Assembly (NCBI GenBank): GCA_022579005.1
Contig: MU401554.1
Coordinates: 1 to 64,000 of the forward strand
DNA: 64,000 bases
From: Poronia punctata
Taxonomy: Eukaryota > Ascomycota > Sordariomycetes > Xylariales > Xylariaceae
Direction of reading: 5' to 3'
Under the pieces are notes generated by a model. It was not told where the DNA came from. It did no database searches and saw nothing but the letters and a program-made list of their open reading frames with translations. Made by a program: the position numbers and the translations under genes. Below are positions 23,373 to 35,076 of this stretch, piece by piece (within the stretch, counting starts at the first letter, position 1; the number at the start of each line of letters is the position of its first letter).

Positions 23373-23539
23373 TGTAATGTAATGGGTATCTTAGTTTTTT
23401 TTTTCACCTTCTCTGAACAACCAGCCTTTTAATAACTTCCAAGTGCAACCGGTAATACAGACTTCCTTTTGCCGAAAGATGTTTAGATAATGCCAGTGAC
23501 CAAACGCCATGCGAATGCAAAACTTCCACTCTCCTAGAC

Positions 23540-24166
23540 TTATACCAGATCCTGATCCTCACGCTCTTTGCGCTCCTCTTCCTCCTCTTCCCGCTCTCGT
23601 ACCCGTAGCCCCTCAACAAGTGCGACGCCGTCCATCCCTGCAGCCTCGCCATCATTTTCGTCACCAGCTGCAACAGGCTGCGCTGTTTTCTTGGCAGCAG
23701 CTTGCGCGTTGGAAATACGCTCTCTAACTAGCCTCGCAATCGCATTATCGGTTCGGACGTTCAGCACTTCGAGCTTCTTCTCCAGGTCTCTCTTGAGGTC
23801 CCAGTTCGGTTTCTTGGGTTGTAGCTTGAACAAATCAATTCCTTGGTCGTCCTTTGCATCTTCGGCTGCTTTCCTCCGGGTCTCCGCCTCGACAATGGCA
23901 GCTTGTTCCTCCAACGTGGGACCCTCCATGCCCAGTGTGGGAGGGGCCTCGAAGCCCAATTTGGGACCCCTCGCCTCTGCATCGTAATTGCGGCCGGACA
24001 GAATTCGGGCTGATATATCGGCCTCGGCAGGCAGTGAAGGTGATCGCTCGGATTCGGGTGCGACAATCTCGTCTGTGGGTTGTTTGCGCTTCAAGGTTTT
24101 GAGCTTGGCTAGACGCGCTTTTCGGTCTTCAGCTGCGGCGCCCAGAGTGGCGTTTGACGCCGACAT
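23540..24166 (-). CDS. cwf18: Pre-mRNA splicing factor Cwf18 (CCDC12 family)
   Basis: A single-exon gene of 208 aa. The frame is open further upstream to 24352, but the ATG at 24166 gives the family start MSASNATLGAAAEDRKARLAKLKTL. A conserved core follows: NYDAEARGPKLGFE, then DLFKLQPKKPNWDLKRDLEKKLEVLN and RTDNAIARLVRERI. This is the cwf18 domain found in CCDC12-type proteins of the Prp19/NTC-associated spliceosome, acting in the nucleus. The C-terminus is an acidic and basic low-complexity tail (REREEEEEERKERE). It is convergent with the RS-rich knuckle protein, with only 167 bases between stop codons. Confidence 0.94.
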   Translation of the reverse strand: MSASNATLGAAAEDRKARLAKLKTLKRKQPTDEIVAPESERSPSLPAEADISARILSGRNYDAEARGPKLGFEAPPTLGMEGPTLEEQAAIVEAETRRKAAEDAKDDQGIDLFKLQPKKPNWDLKRDLEKKLEVLNVRTDNAIARLVRERISNAQAAAKKTAQPVAAGDENDGEAAGMDGVALVEGLRVREREEEEEERKEREDQDLV

Positions 24167-24873
24167 TTTGAGTCTTTGATCTAGTCCGCCGAGTATAGGA
24201 TTTGGTATAGTGGTCTTGAATAGGTCCCCCCAACGACATATAATAACACAGGAAAGGGATTCCTTGAAATTTCGGATGACTATGGTGGCAGAAACATTTG
24301 CATGGCCTGTGTCAAGGCTCGTTGTACGGTTGCCGCACCCACAAAGGTACATGCAATCAAGTATGAATTGGTTCTAGTTTGCCTGACAAGTACACTACTG
24401 CACGTATTGTGGGTCCATGTACAGTAGTTCAAGCAGCTACCTACCTCCAGTTTGCTCGAGGTCGCCTGTATTTTAGGTGGGCGGGCAGTCTCGCCGCTCG
24501 CGTGTTGGTCTCGATAGAGATAGAGTTCAAGTGCAAGTGAAGCTTGACGCGCGCTGAGCCGCATATCCATGACCTAGTCTACCTACTTTACCTATTAATA
24601 CCCCAACCCCAATGCTATCCATATCGCGTCATCCCATCATCTGCCCGCTTTCGTCACTGCAGCTTTCATTGCCACTACATTGTTGGTTGAAGTGGAAACT
24701 ATAATCAGCTGTCGCATTGTTAATCCCGGCATCCGTATCCTCTTGACAACATTGCACACACAACCAATTGACTTATCCATTGGCAACTCCGCCGCTATCA
24801 CCTCACATATTAGACCAGTATCCCATCTTCACTATAACTCGTTCAATTGCAAAGCCGCAATTGCTCCGGGAAA
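24167..24873. promoter_or_regulatory. Divergent promoter region between cwf18 and the NASP-type chaperone
   Basis: About 0.7 kb between two divergent start codons. No individual element can be assigned by eye. Confidence 0.4.
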
Positions 24874-26457
24874 ATGACTGGCCAATCTGCCGCAGACACG
24901 CCCACCATGTCCGCTCCCGCTTCCGCTATCCCTTCCCGTGTTGTCTCCGGCGCGAGTACACCCCAATCGCTTCCTCCGATGGACCCTGAAGAGCGCACCA
25001 AGTCCATTAATGTGTCGCTGGCCGATATGGTCGCCAAGGCGACAGCTCTCTACCATTCGAAGAAATATGAGGAAGCCGCCGAGATCTTTTCTACGGCCAC
25101 CGAAAGGCAGGCTGAGCTGAACGGCGAGATGGCTCCGGAAAACGCCGACGTCCTGTTCCTCTACGGCCGCTGTCTCTTCAAGGTCGGCCAAAGCAACAGT
25201 GATGTTCTTGGTGGCAAAGCGCCAGTCGAGAAGAAGGCGACGAATGGCGCCAACGCCAAACCGAAGAAATCCAAAGCCGATGCTCCCGCGGAAGAGACAA
25301 CCGGCGCAGAGCAGATCGTAGCTAACGCCGCCGGGGTTGGCGAGACGAGTGTACCCGATGCGAAGAAGCCTCTCTTCCAGTTCAACGGAGACGAGCGCTT
25401 CGAAGATTCGGACGAGGAAGCTGGAGCAGAGGAAGAACAACAGGAAGGTGAAGGAGAGGAGGGAGGAGAAGAAGAAGAAGAAGAGGAGGACGACCTTGCT
25501 GTTGCCTTCGAAATCCTCGAGGTTTCTCGGGTGCTGTTCGAAAAGCAACTAGAGGAAGCTAACCCTGAGGGGCCCGACAAGGAGATTACTGGAGAGCAGA
25601 ACAGCATAGTTCGTCACATCAAGGAGAGACTGTCGGATATTCATGATCTTCTAGCCGAGATTTCCCTTGAAAACGAGAAGTCTGTCTGTGCTTTATCAAT
25701 CAAGCAATTCGTTAAACTTACATAGTGTACAGATATCCCGAGGCCATCAAAGACTGCCGCGCGACCTTGAAGTACAAACAAGAACTCTACGCCAATGATT
25801 CCGAGATCATCGCCGAAGCTCATTTCAAGCTATCGCTGGCTTTGGAGTTTGCCTCTATGACGTCAACAGACGACGATGGCACTGCACAAGGACCAAAGAA
25901 CGTGGATGAGAACATGCGGAAAGAAGCAGCGGACGAGCTCGAGAAGGCTATCAACTGCACGAAGCTTAAGCTTGAAAAGAAAGAGCTTGACCTCGCTACT
26001 GTTCACGCGCCCGAGGAGAATGAAGAGACGCGAAAACAGATTACCGAGGTCAAGGAGATCATCGCGGACATGGAGCAACGGGTGAGTGCACCACTTCCCC
26101 GCCAACTCCTTGTTAGCGCGATTGCAGTGTGACTGGATGCTAATCCCCACACTCTCTATAAAGCTTATCGAACTGCGGAAGCCTCCGGTCGACATGAAAG
26201 AAGCCCTTGGTCAGGATAATCCGCTCACAGGCCTTCTAGGCAAGGCCTTTGGCGAGACCGCCACCAAGCAAGCGGCGCGAGTTGAGGAGGCCAAAAAGAA
26301 CGCTAGAGATCTCTCCGGCTTCGTCCGTAAGAAGGCCAAGGCAGACCTAAAGCCGGACTCAGAAGCGACCGACGGCAAGCGAAAGGCCGAGGAGCCTGCT
26401 GAAGGCCACGCAGATACCAAGAAGACAAAGGTAGATGAATCTACGACTGAGTCGTAA
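24874..26457 (+). CDS. NASP: NASP/Sim3/Hif1-type histone chaperone (SHNi-TPR)
   Basis: Exons 24874-25679, 25733-26081 and 26164-26457, with introns of 53 and 82 nt, encode 482 aa. A first TPR (ADMVAKATALYHSKKYEEAAEIFSTA, then FLYGRCLFKVGQ) is followed by a low-complexity linker and a strongly acidic stretch (runs of Glu, residues about 175-212) that interrupts the TPR array, a hallmark of the NASP family. The SHNi-TPR then reads DIHDLLAEISLENEK|YPEAIKDCRATL, spanning the first splice. The C-terminus is Lys-rich and probably carries a nuclear localisation signal (KRKAEE, KKTK). These chaperones bind histone H3 or H3-H4 and deliver them, including CENP-A in fission yeast Sim3. The first donor is the weak GTCTGT; splicing is supported by conservation of the joined TPR. 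Confidence 0.93.
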
Positions 26458-27229
26458 AAATATGGTTATCTATACCCTGTACTCACTCCCACATCTTTAC
26501 TTCAGCCCAAAAGCCATTAACCTAGTCGAACCGCCGGCCGGGGTGTGGGGAGGGTAGGTCTACATTACCCATGTACATTAACACGAGTCGCGGCAGTATC
26601 TCAAAGTCCGATATGCCGAAAATAGCTGGAATGGAAAAGGGCTCATAATATAGGGAACCTGTTGGGCCGGGGGGTGGTTATAGGATTACGAAGGGTAAAG
26701 GGTTCCTACGAGGTTCTATCACCCCGGTTTCTTTATTTCTTTGTGTGGCGTCGGATCGGGCGTTGCAGGATCATGCTGGCGCTTGGGGGTTTATGTTTAT
26801 TTTCCCATTGAGACAGACTAGGACTACGACTAGGTGTATATTGCAATTGGTTTCCTTACAAAACTCTTCATGGGGATACCGTGGTCGCGTCGCCACGTTT
26901 AATGAAAAGCCTTGTCCAAATAATACCTATTTTATATTGGTCGTGAGCCAACCTTCGTGATGGACCTAATACCTCTTTTCAGCGTGTAACTCTGATTCCT
27001 TTGCCCACTTGATCATATTTCACATGTGACGCAAGACGCGGGTCAATATCCCCTACAGGAACTTGGTAAACACATATAACATATTGGATGAGTCTGGCTC
27101 TATAAGTTTGTTACAATTTCATGTTAGAAATACAAAAAAGCCCCTTCAACAAGAAATGCACCCAAAATAAACCCATGAACGCCATGCCGTGCCAGGATAA
27201 ACGCCATCAAGCCCCAGTGGATATTCCAG
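26458..27229. other. Convergent 3' regions of NASP-type and Cdc50-type genes
   Basis: No gene recognised in 770 bases. Confidence 0.45.
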
Positions 27230-28626
27230 CTACATATCCCTACCAGTGCTCATACCAATACTAGGGCCAGCGGGGGCCTTGCCCTTGCCTTTGGCCGTGG
27301 AGGAGGATGGGACCTTATTCCAGGAGAGGAGGGTGTGGTCACCAAGCTTCCTCGGCCGGATAAAGTTCCCGATGACGAACAGGACAGACATGAGGATAAA
27401 GAAGCCGGACAAGGCAAGCCAGAGAATGCCGGGGAGATCGTTTCTCCCGCCGAGCGGGCCGGTCGTGGTGATTACGAGCGACTTCCTGCCCTTGTAGGCC
27501 GTCATCTTGAAGTCTATTGGGCCGCTATGTTAGTCATCAAGTAAAGGGAGATGAGATTAGCTGGGGGGAAGGAAGACTTACTGTCGACTATATCGATTTT
27601 GTAGGTGCCTTTTTTCAACGTCTCGTGGCCAAAGGCCCAAGGCTTAAAGAAGGAAGGCAAAGCAGCAGTGCGCATCCACGTAATAAAGTGTTCGTCCGTC
27701 TTAATATTGGGCGGCGGGTGCTCCGGGGAATAAGTCCCGTTGTTCGGATACCGTATCCTCCACTCGGGCGGCGGAACAATGAGACTGTAGTCCGGGTGCT
27801 CCAGCGGCTCGTATAGCTCCATATCAGCCTCCCACGCGATGCCCTTCTCGCTCCAGTTGTAGGTACGGCTCGCATCACCCCCAAGGCTTACAGGCTGGCC
27901 GATTGTATCGTTGAAAAGGGAATTGGCAATCAGTCCACAAGGATAGATCTCCTTCTCACCATCGACGGCGAGAGGGGCGCAGTTCGAGTTTTTCAGAGCG
28001 CTGTGGGTGAACTTCTTGGCTAGGAGCTGGTCTGCGAAGAAGGAATTAACGTAACGACGGTGGTTCTGGTAGAAGTTGTCCAGATGGTAGTATGCCCTGA
28101 CTGGCGCAGGCATGTCCTGCTCGATATCGAACTGCAGAGTGCAGTTCGTCAGGCCGGTAACGTTATAGTTGTTATATGCGAAAGTGACGTTGTCCGTCCT
28201 CCTCCATTGATGTTTATTCCTGTCCGGGCTGACGTTTTTATTTCGCCAGTAGGTCTTGACGGCATCTGTGGGCATGGGCTGCGGTGTGGCGCCCGTAGGT
28301 GCGTCCGTTGCACAATTGGTATAATCTAACTCGATAGATGATACCTATGACAACGGGCGGTTAGCATGAGAGCTCCTTCTATGTATACAACAACGGCGCA
28401 AGAGTGCTATCGTGACCCTTACCATACGACTGGCATAGAGTAGAAGCCCGCCTACTATAGCAGCGAATATGCCGAGAACAAAGAATATCCAGATGACATT
28501 TTTCGGCGTGAGAATTGGTTGCCAGGCCTTCAGTCGCTGTTGTCGAAATGCCGTGTTGGCAGGTCTCCTGCTCTTTTTCTCTTCGCCTGGAGCAGGCTCT
28601 TGTGAGAATTCCTGAGAAGAATCCAT
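27230..28626 (-). CDS. CDC50: P4-ATPase flippase non-catalytic subunit (Cdc50/Lem3 family)
   Basis: Exons 28423-28626, 27582-28344 and 27230-27513, with 78- and 68-nt introns, encode 416 aa. A basic cytosolic N-terminus with the conserved [15 protein letters not shown] motif precedes membrane span 1 (about residues 43-65). A large exoplasmic domain follows with several N-x-S/T sites (NVT, NCT, NDT, NWS, NGT) and paired Cys. The second span lies near 351-372, before a short cytosolic tail. The family forms the obligatory partner of P4-ATPases, which flip aminophospholipids, and is needed for their ER exit. Signature pieces include [15 protein letters not shown] and [11 protein letters not shown]. 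All three exons keep phase. Which of Cdc50, Lem3 or Crf1 is orthologous cannot be decided here. Confidence 0.95.
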
Positions 28627-29931
28627 TTTCAGTGGCGACCGACGAAGGGAGTTCAACGACGTCGGACTACAAGATCCCCTGGGGACGGAAAGGTGTAGGT
28701 TGCGGAGACACCTTAATAAGATTAGGCGCGGATGAAGCGGATTCGTATGTTCGTCGTTAATCAGAGGCGGTCGCTCATCATGTATATGGCCAATCAATTT
28801 GTTTCCGAAAGGCCGCCGTGTACGTGTACAGGCAATGCGACGATGAAATGGACGTTGACATGCAAGATGAGCTTTAGCTTTGGGTAAAGACGAATAAACA
28901 GGTGGATGGTCAGTATGTCAAAATCGCACCTGTCAGGAGTTCTGAGCGACCTCCCAAACAGCAGGTAGCTAAAGACTCTCCAGGGCGGTACGGTACCTAA
29001 CGTAAAGTATTTACACGTCCTTAGCACACGTAAACCAGGACCAGGTTCGAAACCAGACCCAGATTTCTCTCACCCGGCACTTCTCTACAGCGTAGGTGGT
29101 AGCCTGTACGAGTAGGTAACTGGCCTAGGTTAGGTACTTCTGAGTAAAGGTTATAATTAGCCCATCCCAGACGGAAATCATGCACCGCCACACTTGGAAC
29201 CGACATATGCCCCACTCTTCCTCCAACGACTGGACTGTGCTATGTACTGTGTAGCTCACACAGTCACGTGAGGTTTATTACCCCCTAACCTTAAAAGGTA
29301 CGTTGTCAAAGAGCTGCCAAATAGCAAAGGTTATCTGAAAGCAGGTTTCTGTAAAATAAAAAGGTGTTTAGAACTGTTTATTGAAATCCTATTATAAAAT
29401 ATATCACGTCATTGAGCCGAACGTAGAAGCGACAATACCACCCTTTTTCACGATTTCGTTTTCTGTACCCCTTTCTGCTTACCTAGTCCTGGTCTTGAAT
29501 CCGAAACCGAGGGCTTAGTAGACACTCTGAAGATCAATGCCCCGTACTACCTACTCGGTATTATCACGGTACTGTAACACAAGTCGATCCTCGGTTTCGT
29601 AGTTGGGGAGGGCGCAGGCTAGGTGCTGTAATCCGACATTAATGCTGCCTGACATTGAACTTATACACGTCTACGAGTAATCGTAACAGTACAGGGCCAG
29701 AAAATCAGATAATTCAATATACCTGTGAGCTTTGCCCATCATCGACAGCATCGGAAAATAGATAGTTTACTTGCAGTCGAGGCAGGCGAAAAAAGAGGGG
29801 GGCGCCGGACGAAGGTATTCGACCTGCCTTGTAATATCGGTTGATAAACTTCCTGCCGTGATAATATATAAATAACCAAACAACTTGTTCAAAGCATCAA
29901 TAGCGTCTACGTTAAAAGGGGGTAAAAAATT
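28627..29931. other. Intergenic, upstream of Cdc50-type gene
   Basis: No protein gene seen. Copies of the octamer TACGAGTA lie at 29107 and 29672. Confidence 0.45.
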
Positions 29932-29936
29932 AAAAA
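29932..29936 (-). terminator. Pol III T-run after 5S rRNA
   Basis: Five T on the minus strand lie a few bases after the 5S 3' end, and a second run of six follows at 29924-29929. Confidence 0.65.
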
Positions 29937-29940
29937 GTAA

Positions 29941-30059
29941 ACGTACAACACCGGGGATTCGCTGGTCGTCACCGACCCAACTACTGATCCGGCGGTATGT
30001 AGCTTAGCTATGGGGGAGCGGACGGGACCCCGCGTTCTCTACATCCTATGGTCGTACGT
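29941..30059 (-). rRNA. 5S ribosomal RNA
   Basis: On the minus strand, 119 bases begin ACGTACGACCATAGG and end GGTGTTGTACGT; the nine terminal bases pair perfectly to form helix I. Internal landmarks of fungal 5S are present: GTCCCGTCCGCTC, the internal promoter A-box region with TAAGC, GGATCAGTAGTTGGGT and GACCAGCGAATCCC. An upstream TATA-like element and downstream T-runs complete a Pol III unit. It lies alone between unrelated protein genes, consistent with dispersed 5S genes in many Pezizomycotina rather than an rDNA repeat. Confidence 0.94.
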
Positions 30060-30082
30060 ATCAGTCCAGTAATTAATTATAG

Positions 30083-30090
30083 TATATATA
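30083..30090 (-). promoter_or_regulatory. Upstream TATA element of the 5S gene
   Basis: TATATATA sits about 24-31 bases before the 5S start, the position of the upstream TATA box required by Neurospora 5S genes. Confidence 0.6.
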
Positions 30091-30519
30091 TCCTGCCTGT
30101 TGTATATATGAAGATGTCTGCCCTGAGAATTTCGATGATTAGAGCCATCCACATCTATTCATATATCTATACCTACTTAGTAGTTATCATATAAAAGACT
30201 ATCTACAATATAATTCGAGCCTGGGTTAAACATTTTCTGGTTCTGCTACATACAGCCTTGAAGGTCCATTTAATGTGATAGCATTGGGATGGTAGGTTAC
30301 GTGTCACGGTACCATGGTTACTAAACTCGAGCTGTTCCGGCTTTGCGATGGTGATCACACGCATACATATATACCTACGGCATGGCATGGCATTGATTCC
30401 TATGACTGGTACATATTTGTCTCATTAATTACCAGATCCAAGGACAAAATAGTAGACCCCGAGATGTCCACGATCCCGTGAAAGGAATCGGCTACCCTAC
30501 CTAGATGTCACTACCTAAT
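30091..30519. other. Intergenic between 5S and aldolase genes
   Basis: AT-rich sequence with no recognised gene. Confidence 0.4.
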
Positions 30520-31695
30520 CTACAACCTGTCTTCCTCCTCCTGCATACTATCCACTACCCCCTGCCAATTAGCCCACTCAGCATCACCACCAGGGAGCCC
30601 ACCATGCAACGGTAACCTCGTACCATCTCTATCACCGAAGCCTCTCAACCGACTAATCGCCTCCTTGATACCAACCGTGCCAAACCTCGCAACGAGCTCC
30701 TCGACGGAGCTGACCTTGAACTGCAACCGTCTGCGCTCGACCAACTCCTCATCGGTAACGTCGCGCTTAACCGACAACTCGTATAGTCGCACAACGGTCT
30801 TGGGGAAGAATCCCGCACAGCCGTCTATAGCGCCAACGCCACCGACGATGATGACGGGCAGAAGTTGTTGTCCGAGACCGGTGAAGGTGCGGAAGTGCTC
30901 GTGGTCGATCTCGGGGTTCGAGGCGATTTGAGTAAGGGCCGAGATGTCGCCGTGCGAGAGCTTACAGCCTACGATGTTGGGGTGTCTGGCTAGGGTGACG
31001 AAGGTCGATGTGGTGATTTTCACGTTGTTGGAGACGCCGGGGTAGTGGTATCTAGGGTAGGTTCACAAGCGTTGTAAGTAGAGGGTTATATATATATAAA
31101 TGCGCAAAACCCGGTGTAGGTAGTCGCCTTTTACTAATGGCGAGACTTGGGAGGTGACAACCCTGGACACGCTTGTAGGTAGACCAGGGGAATAAAAGAA
31201 AAATAATATATGAGAAATGAAAGAAAGGGGGGGAAATGCTTACATCAGGATTGGGATAGGGCTCCGGTCAGCGACAGCAGTAAACCACTGGACGATACCC
31301 TCCTGCGTATTAGCGCCGGCGAAGTATCCCGGCGCAAGACACATGCCCCATTGTGAACCGGCCTCCTTGGCCGCTTGAAGCTGCTCGGCCGTCTCTTCTA
31401 TACTCTGCGCAGCCGTGCCGGCAAGGATCGGGTAGTCCTTCAGACCCTCCTTATCCAAGGCCCGTCGCACACCCGACAGGACTTCGAAGCGCTCCTTGTT
31501 AGTCAGATGGACGGCTTCGCCCGTGCTGCCGAGGATCACGAGACCCTTGATACCGGCTCTGGCCAGATACAGCGAGTGAGCTACCTGCGTGTCGACATCT
31601 AGCGGTGACGCGGCGGCGTTGTAGTTTGCTGCCTTCTTGCCCGCGAAGAAGGTCGGTACGGGCACGTATATTCCCGGCGGGGGAGCGGCTGTCAT
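30520..31695 (-). CDS. DHDPS-family aldolase (dihydrodipicolinate synthase / keto-deoxy sugar acid aldolase type)
   Basis: Exons 31244-31695 and 30520-31051 around a 192-nt intron (GTAAGC, CTAG) encode 327 aa. The protein is a class I (beta/alpha)8 aldolase: PGIYVPVPTFF start, the GLVILGSTGEAVHLT signature with GSTGE near residues 56-60, the tyrosine of the IYHYP segment at about 152, and the Schiff-base lysine in IVGCKLSHGD at about 181. In fungi this family covers 4-hydroxy-2-oxoglutarate aldolase and 2-keto-3-deoxy-L-galactonate aldolase of pectin/galacturonate breakdown. Fungi make lysine by the alpha-aminoadipate route, so a biosynthetic DHDPS role is unlikely. The exact substrate cannot be read from sequence. 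The C-terminal 40 residues look less conserved. It lies in tandem with the GH17 glucanase, but nothing shows joint regulation. Confidence 0.92.
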
Positions 31696-32484
31696 GGTTA
31701 CCTTGTTATGAAGGGGCTGGTTTTATATTGTTTTCCTGTTACAAGTCGTGCTATCTTGAGACTCTTATTATGTGTTAATGGAATAGCAGTAATTCCCGAG
31801 TAAAATGGTATCTACTGAACATCTATCGAGAACCAGGAAATATGTATCCGCATGTGAACAAAATAGCCATGACCCCAACATTTGTTCGGAGACGCGCGTG
31901 GCGGGGTTCAAAATGAGTGGCCGGTCCGACGATAGGCGCTGCTCTGGACCCGTGGGCGAAAGGTGCCGTTGTTGTTAACGGGGTTTCGGGCCAGTATATA
32001 GCGAGACGTGCCATTACGTCAACCTTGGAATCCGAATTTACTGGCCTAGATATGTTTGAGCAACCGGCATCGGCAGTGGCACACATTGGCAAATAATTGT
32101 CGGTTTTTAATGAATGTCAGCTTTGTAAAGGTTTAGGGTAAATCTAGATTAACTTGTGGTAGGTAAAGTAGTTGGTAGTCCAAACAGGGTTGAAGTCGCT
32201 AACCTCAATCGACGAAAGGATGATCTACAACCCTTTAGAGCCACGAGTACCATCAAGCACGTCCAGACGAGGATCACCTAACGTGAAAGAGACAACGAAT
32301 GCAAAGGTGAGACCTGAAATGTACTTGAATTTATACAATTATAATCCATCATCTAATCTAGTGTAAGTGACTTTGAAATGAATGCAGTCTCCGTCTAGTT
32401 GATGGTTTCCCCTAGGTTACTTTTATCTATACCGAATTTGCCCCAAGTATCCAGATTCATCATCCAGAAACTACCGAAAGAATA
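31696..32484. other. Aldolase promoter side and GH17 3' flank
   Basis: No gene recognised. Confidence 0.4.
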
Positions 32485-33560
32485 TTACTTTTCCCAAGTG
32501 TTAGCAATCACACGGTATTAGAGAGGGCGATGATGAGCTTCTTCTTACACAAGCGAGCGAGTGCCGAGGCTTGAGCTGCCCCAGATCGCCGGGGCCGTAG
32601 ATGCCAAAGTCGGGGTTGGCCGTGCCCCATTGGGATTCCTGCAGGTCGTACCAGAAGAGGTTGACCTTCCTCTTGATGAGGGTGCAAGCGATGTCCTTCC
32701 AATAGGTCCGGGCATTGGCCGCGCTGGCTACGGCCAGATTGTTCTTTTTACCGGTCACGGGCCAGCCGGTCTCGGTGACCCAGACGGGTTTGTTGCCAGC
32801 GAGCTTGAGCGTCTTGTTGAAGCCGTCGAAGAAGCGAGTCTTGGCATCGCCGATGCTGTTGGACTTCTTGCTCTCCCAGTAAGGGTAACCGTCGAAGCCG
32901 ATCCAGTCTATAGCGTTGATGACGGCCTTGTTGGTGCCGTTCAGGAACGAATCGTAGGTGTCGACGTGGCCGACGGGTGCCTTGGAAAGAGGCGTGTTGG
33001 CGATGGCGCTGCGGACCTTCTTGATGGACTCGATCAGGAACTTGGACGAGGTCCCGACCTCGCCGGCAGCGTCTCTGTAAAGATCTTCGCTGCCAACAGA
33101 GATACCGACAACGAGGTTGGTGAACTTGGTGCCGTATTTCTTAATGGCGGCCTTGAGCGCGGTGATCTCATTGTCGATGGCCTTGGGGTTTCCGGAAATC
33201 CAGAGGCCGAGGAGCAGCTTGGTGTTGGTCTCTATCGCTGCCGGGATGGCTGAGATGATGTCGGATTTAGTTCCCCATTGGACTGAACAGGACATGTTAG
33301 CAACTCGTTGCCCAAATTGGATGCTTGCGTAGAGAGGTCGGACCCATGGTATATAGACGGGCACTTGTCCAACCGCTGGTGCCGGGGAGGTTCTTAGCAC
33401 GGTTGAATTCGTAGGCAAAGTCGGACTGGACCTTGGCCTGCTGGTTCATGAAAAAGGCGCCATAGTTGAAGCCCTTGAGGCCGGTGTTGGCAGCAGTGGC
33501 GCCGTTGACGACACCAGCAGCAGCCGCCACGACGGCTAGGATGGTTGACGAAAGACGCAT
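32485..33560 (-). CDS. Secreted GH17 beta-1,3-glucanase/glucanosyltransferase (Bgl2-like)
   Basis: Exons 33344-33560 and 32549-33282 join across a 61-nt intron (weak donor GTCCGA, strong branch TTGCTAAC, TTCAG) as SARLYTM|VQWGTKSDIISAIPAAI. A second 61-nt intron (32488-32548, GTAAGA, TTGCTAACAC, AAAAG) probably follows the terminal Cys, so that the last exon begins with the stop codon; this gives 317 aa ending HSLAC. Without it the frame runs to 32501, adding about 15 odd residues. Residues 1-20 are a signal peptide (MRLSSTILAVVAAAAGVVNG). The catalytic acid/base is the Glu of GISVGSE (about 138) and the nucleophile the Glu of WVTETGWP (about 243). It acts on cell-wall beta-1,3-glucan outside the cell. 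No GPI signal or glucan-binding module is seen. Confidence 0.93.
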
Positions 33561-35076
33561 TCTTAATTTCCAAAACGTCTAGAGTCTAGGTAAAGTCTAC
33601 AACCACGAAAATTGAAACACAGAGAACGACAACAGACGAGTGATCACAGATCCTCGAAACCAAGTAGATCGCTAACTAACAGAGTAGAGTAATAAGGGAT
33701 CTAATACAAATAACGTAGGATTAAAGGGATGAAGAAACAGAGGTCTTATGAACAAAGAACAAAACTTAGCTTGGGCCAATGGTAGCTGAATCTAGACATC
33801 TTCTCGACCCGAGTCAGGGGGCAGCATCGTTCGTTGTCATCACCACCCTCGGCCTCCGCTAGGCGGGTTCAACGGATTGTGGGCCAAGTTGACACCACAA
33901 GAGCCGCTCAATAGTAGCAAGTTACCGACGCCACCAAAAATCTCGTATTGGTAACCATGCAGGCGCCGTCTCAGCCTCGAAACCCACATACTAGGGCCAT
34001 CTGGATTCTGATCGGTTAACCCAATCCACGGTAAAAAAGGTCTTGCGTACTCGTAGCTAGCTGCAAGTAATTGGGACATCATCTTCATTCTTACTGGCCC
34101 GGACTCCAGGCACCCAAGGTGCCCCTTTTAGCGAAGGACCATTTCCTTTATATTTTTCATCGCAACGTGGGACAGTATGTATGGTTCTTGGACGTGAGTA
34201 ATTTCGGCAATGCAAGGGGCAGAACGGCCAGAGCCAGGGCCTGGAAGCCTGGCATTTTTAACCTACGTAACTTCATTGTCCTCTTTTGGCTGCGCTTACG
34301 AGTAGTTGGCCGTATGCTGTGTGTCGTGGATAATTATTATCATTATTATACTGTACAGCAAGCATTATTTTGAGAGTAGGCAGGCACCTACTGTGCAGAT
34401 ACCTACGAGTAATACGTGTAATCTCTTGGCCAGTCACTGGCACGACTGGATCGGGACCTACGGTTGGTAGTTTGGGGCGCAGTGGAAGTGATCCGCGTAA
34501 TAAAGCCCGATGGTGTCAACTCCTAGCAGGAGTCTAGAACTCTTTGGAATTTAATGATCGCCAAGAGGACAAATTCTTGCTTGTTCAAGTTGGGTGGGGA
34601 GCGAGCGGACCACTTCTGTTTCGCGCCATAGCCGGCAGAGGGTTGTTAAAACTTCAAATAAATGAAATATGCGTGTAATTTATATAGTGTCGCTCGATTG
34701 TTGCATATGTTTTTAGCGAAAGATGAGATTTAGGAAGGAGGAAACTGGGGGTGTTTACCATTTGTATCCCCCTATTCTCATGTACGCACGTAGTGTGTAC
34801 AACGTACACGCGCTTGCATCCTAGTCTAGGTAGGTAGGTATTACTATTATGAACCGACAGCAGGCAGCTATTAGCCGCCGAGGACGGCAAAGGAGAACTT
34901 ACGAGGGCACAGCATATGTCTTAAATCAACAAGCTACGGCTCCCTCCGTCTCGTTTCACCTACCCTTTTCACAGGCAGCGATGGTAACTCACCAGACCAC
35001 AAGTATGGTCTTCTCTTTTGCTAACCTAGGTAATGGGGTATGATTGAGAAGTTTGATGGTTATGTCATCTTCTTCT
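33561..35076. other. Gene-poor intergenic region (left part)
   Basis: No conserved gene recognised. A minus-strand frame at 33840-34088 (82 codons) reads protein-like but matches no family I know. TACGAGTA-type octamers lie at 34048 and 34404. Confidence 0.45.

Noticed and set aside
29041..29060. GGTTCGA B-box-like word suggesting a tRNA
   Set aside because: The flanking bases do not form a T-stem and no D or anticodon arm is present; the same holds for GGTTCGA words near 36310 and 36475.
32561..33253. Plus-strand frame of 230 codons opposite the GH17 gene
   Set aside because: Shadow of the GC-biased coding strand of a well-supported enzyme.
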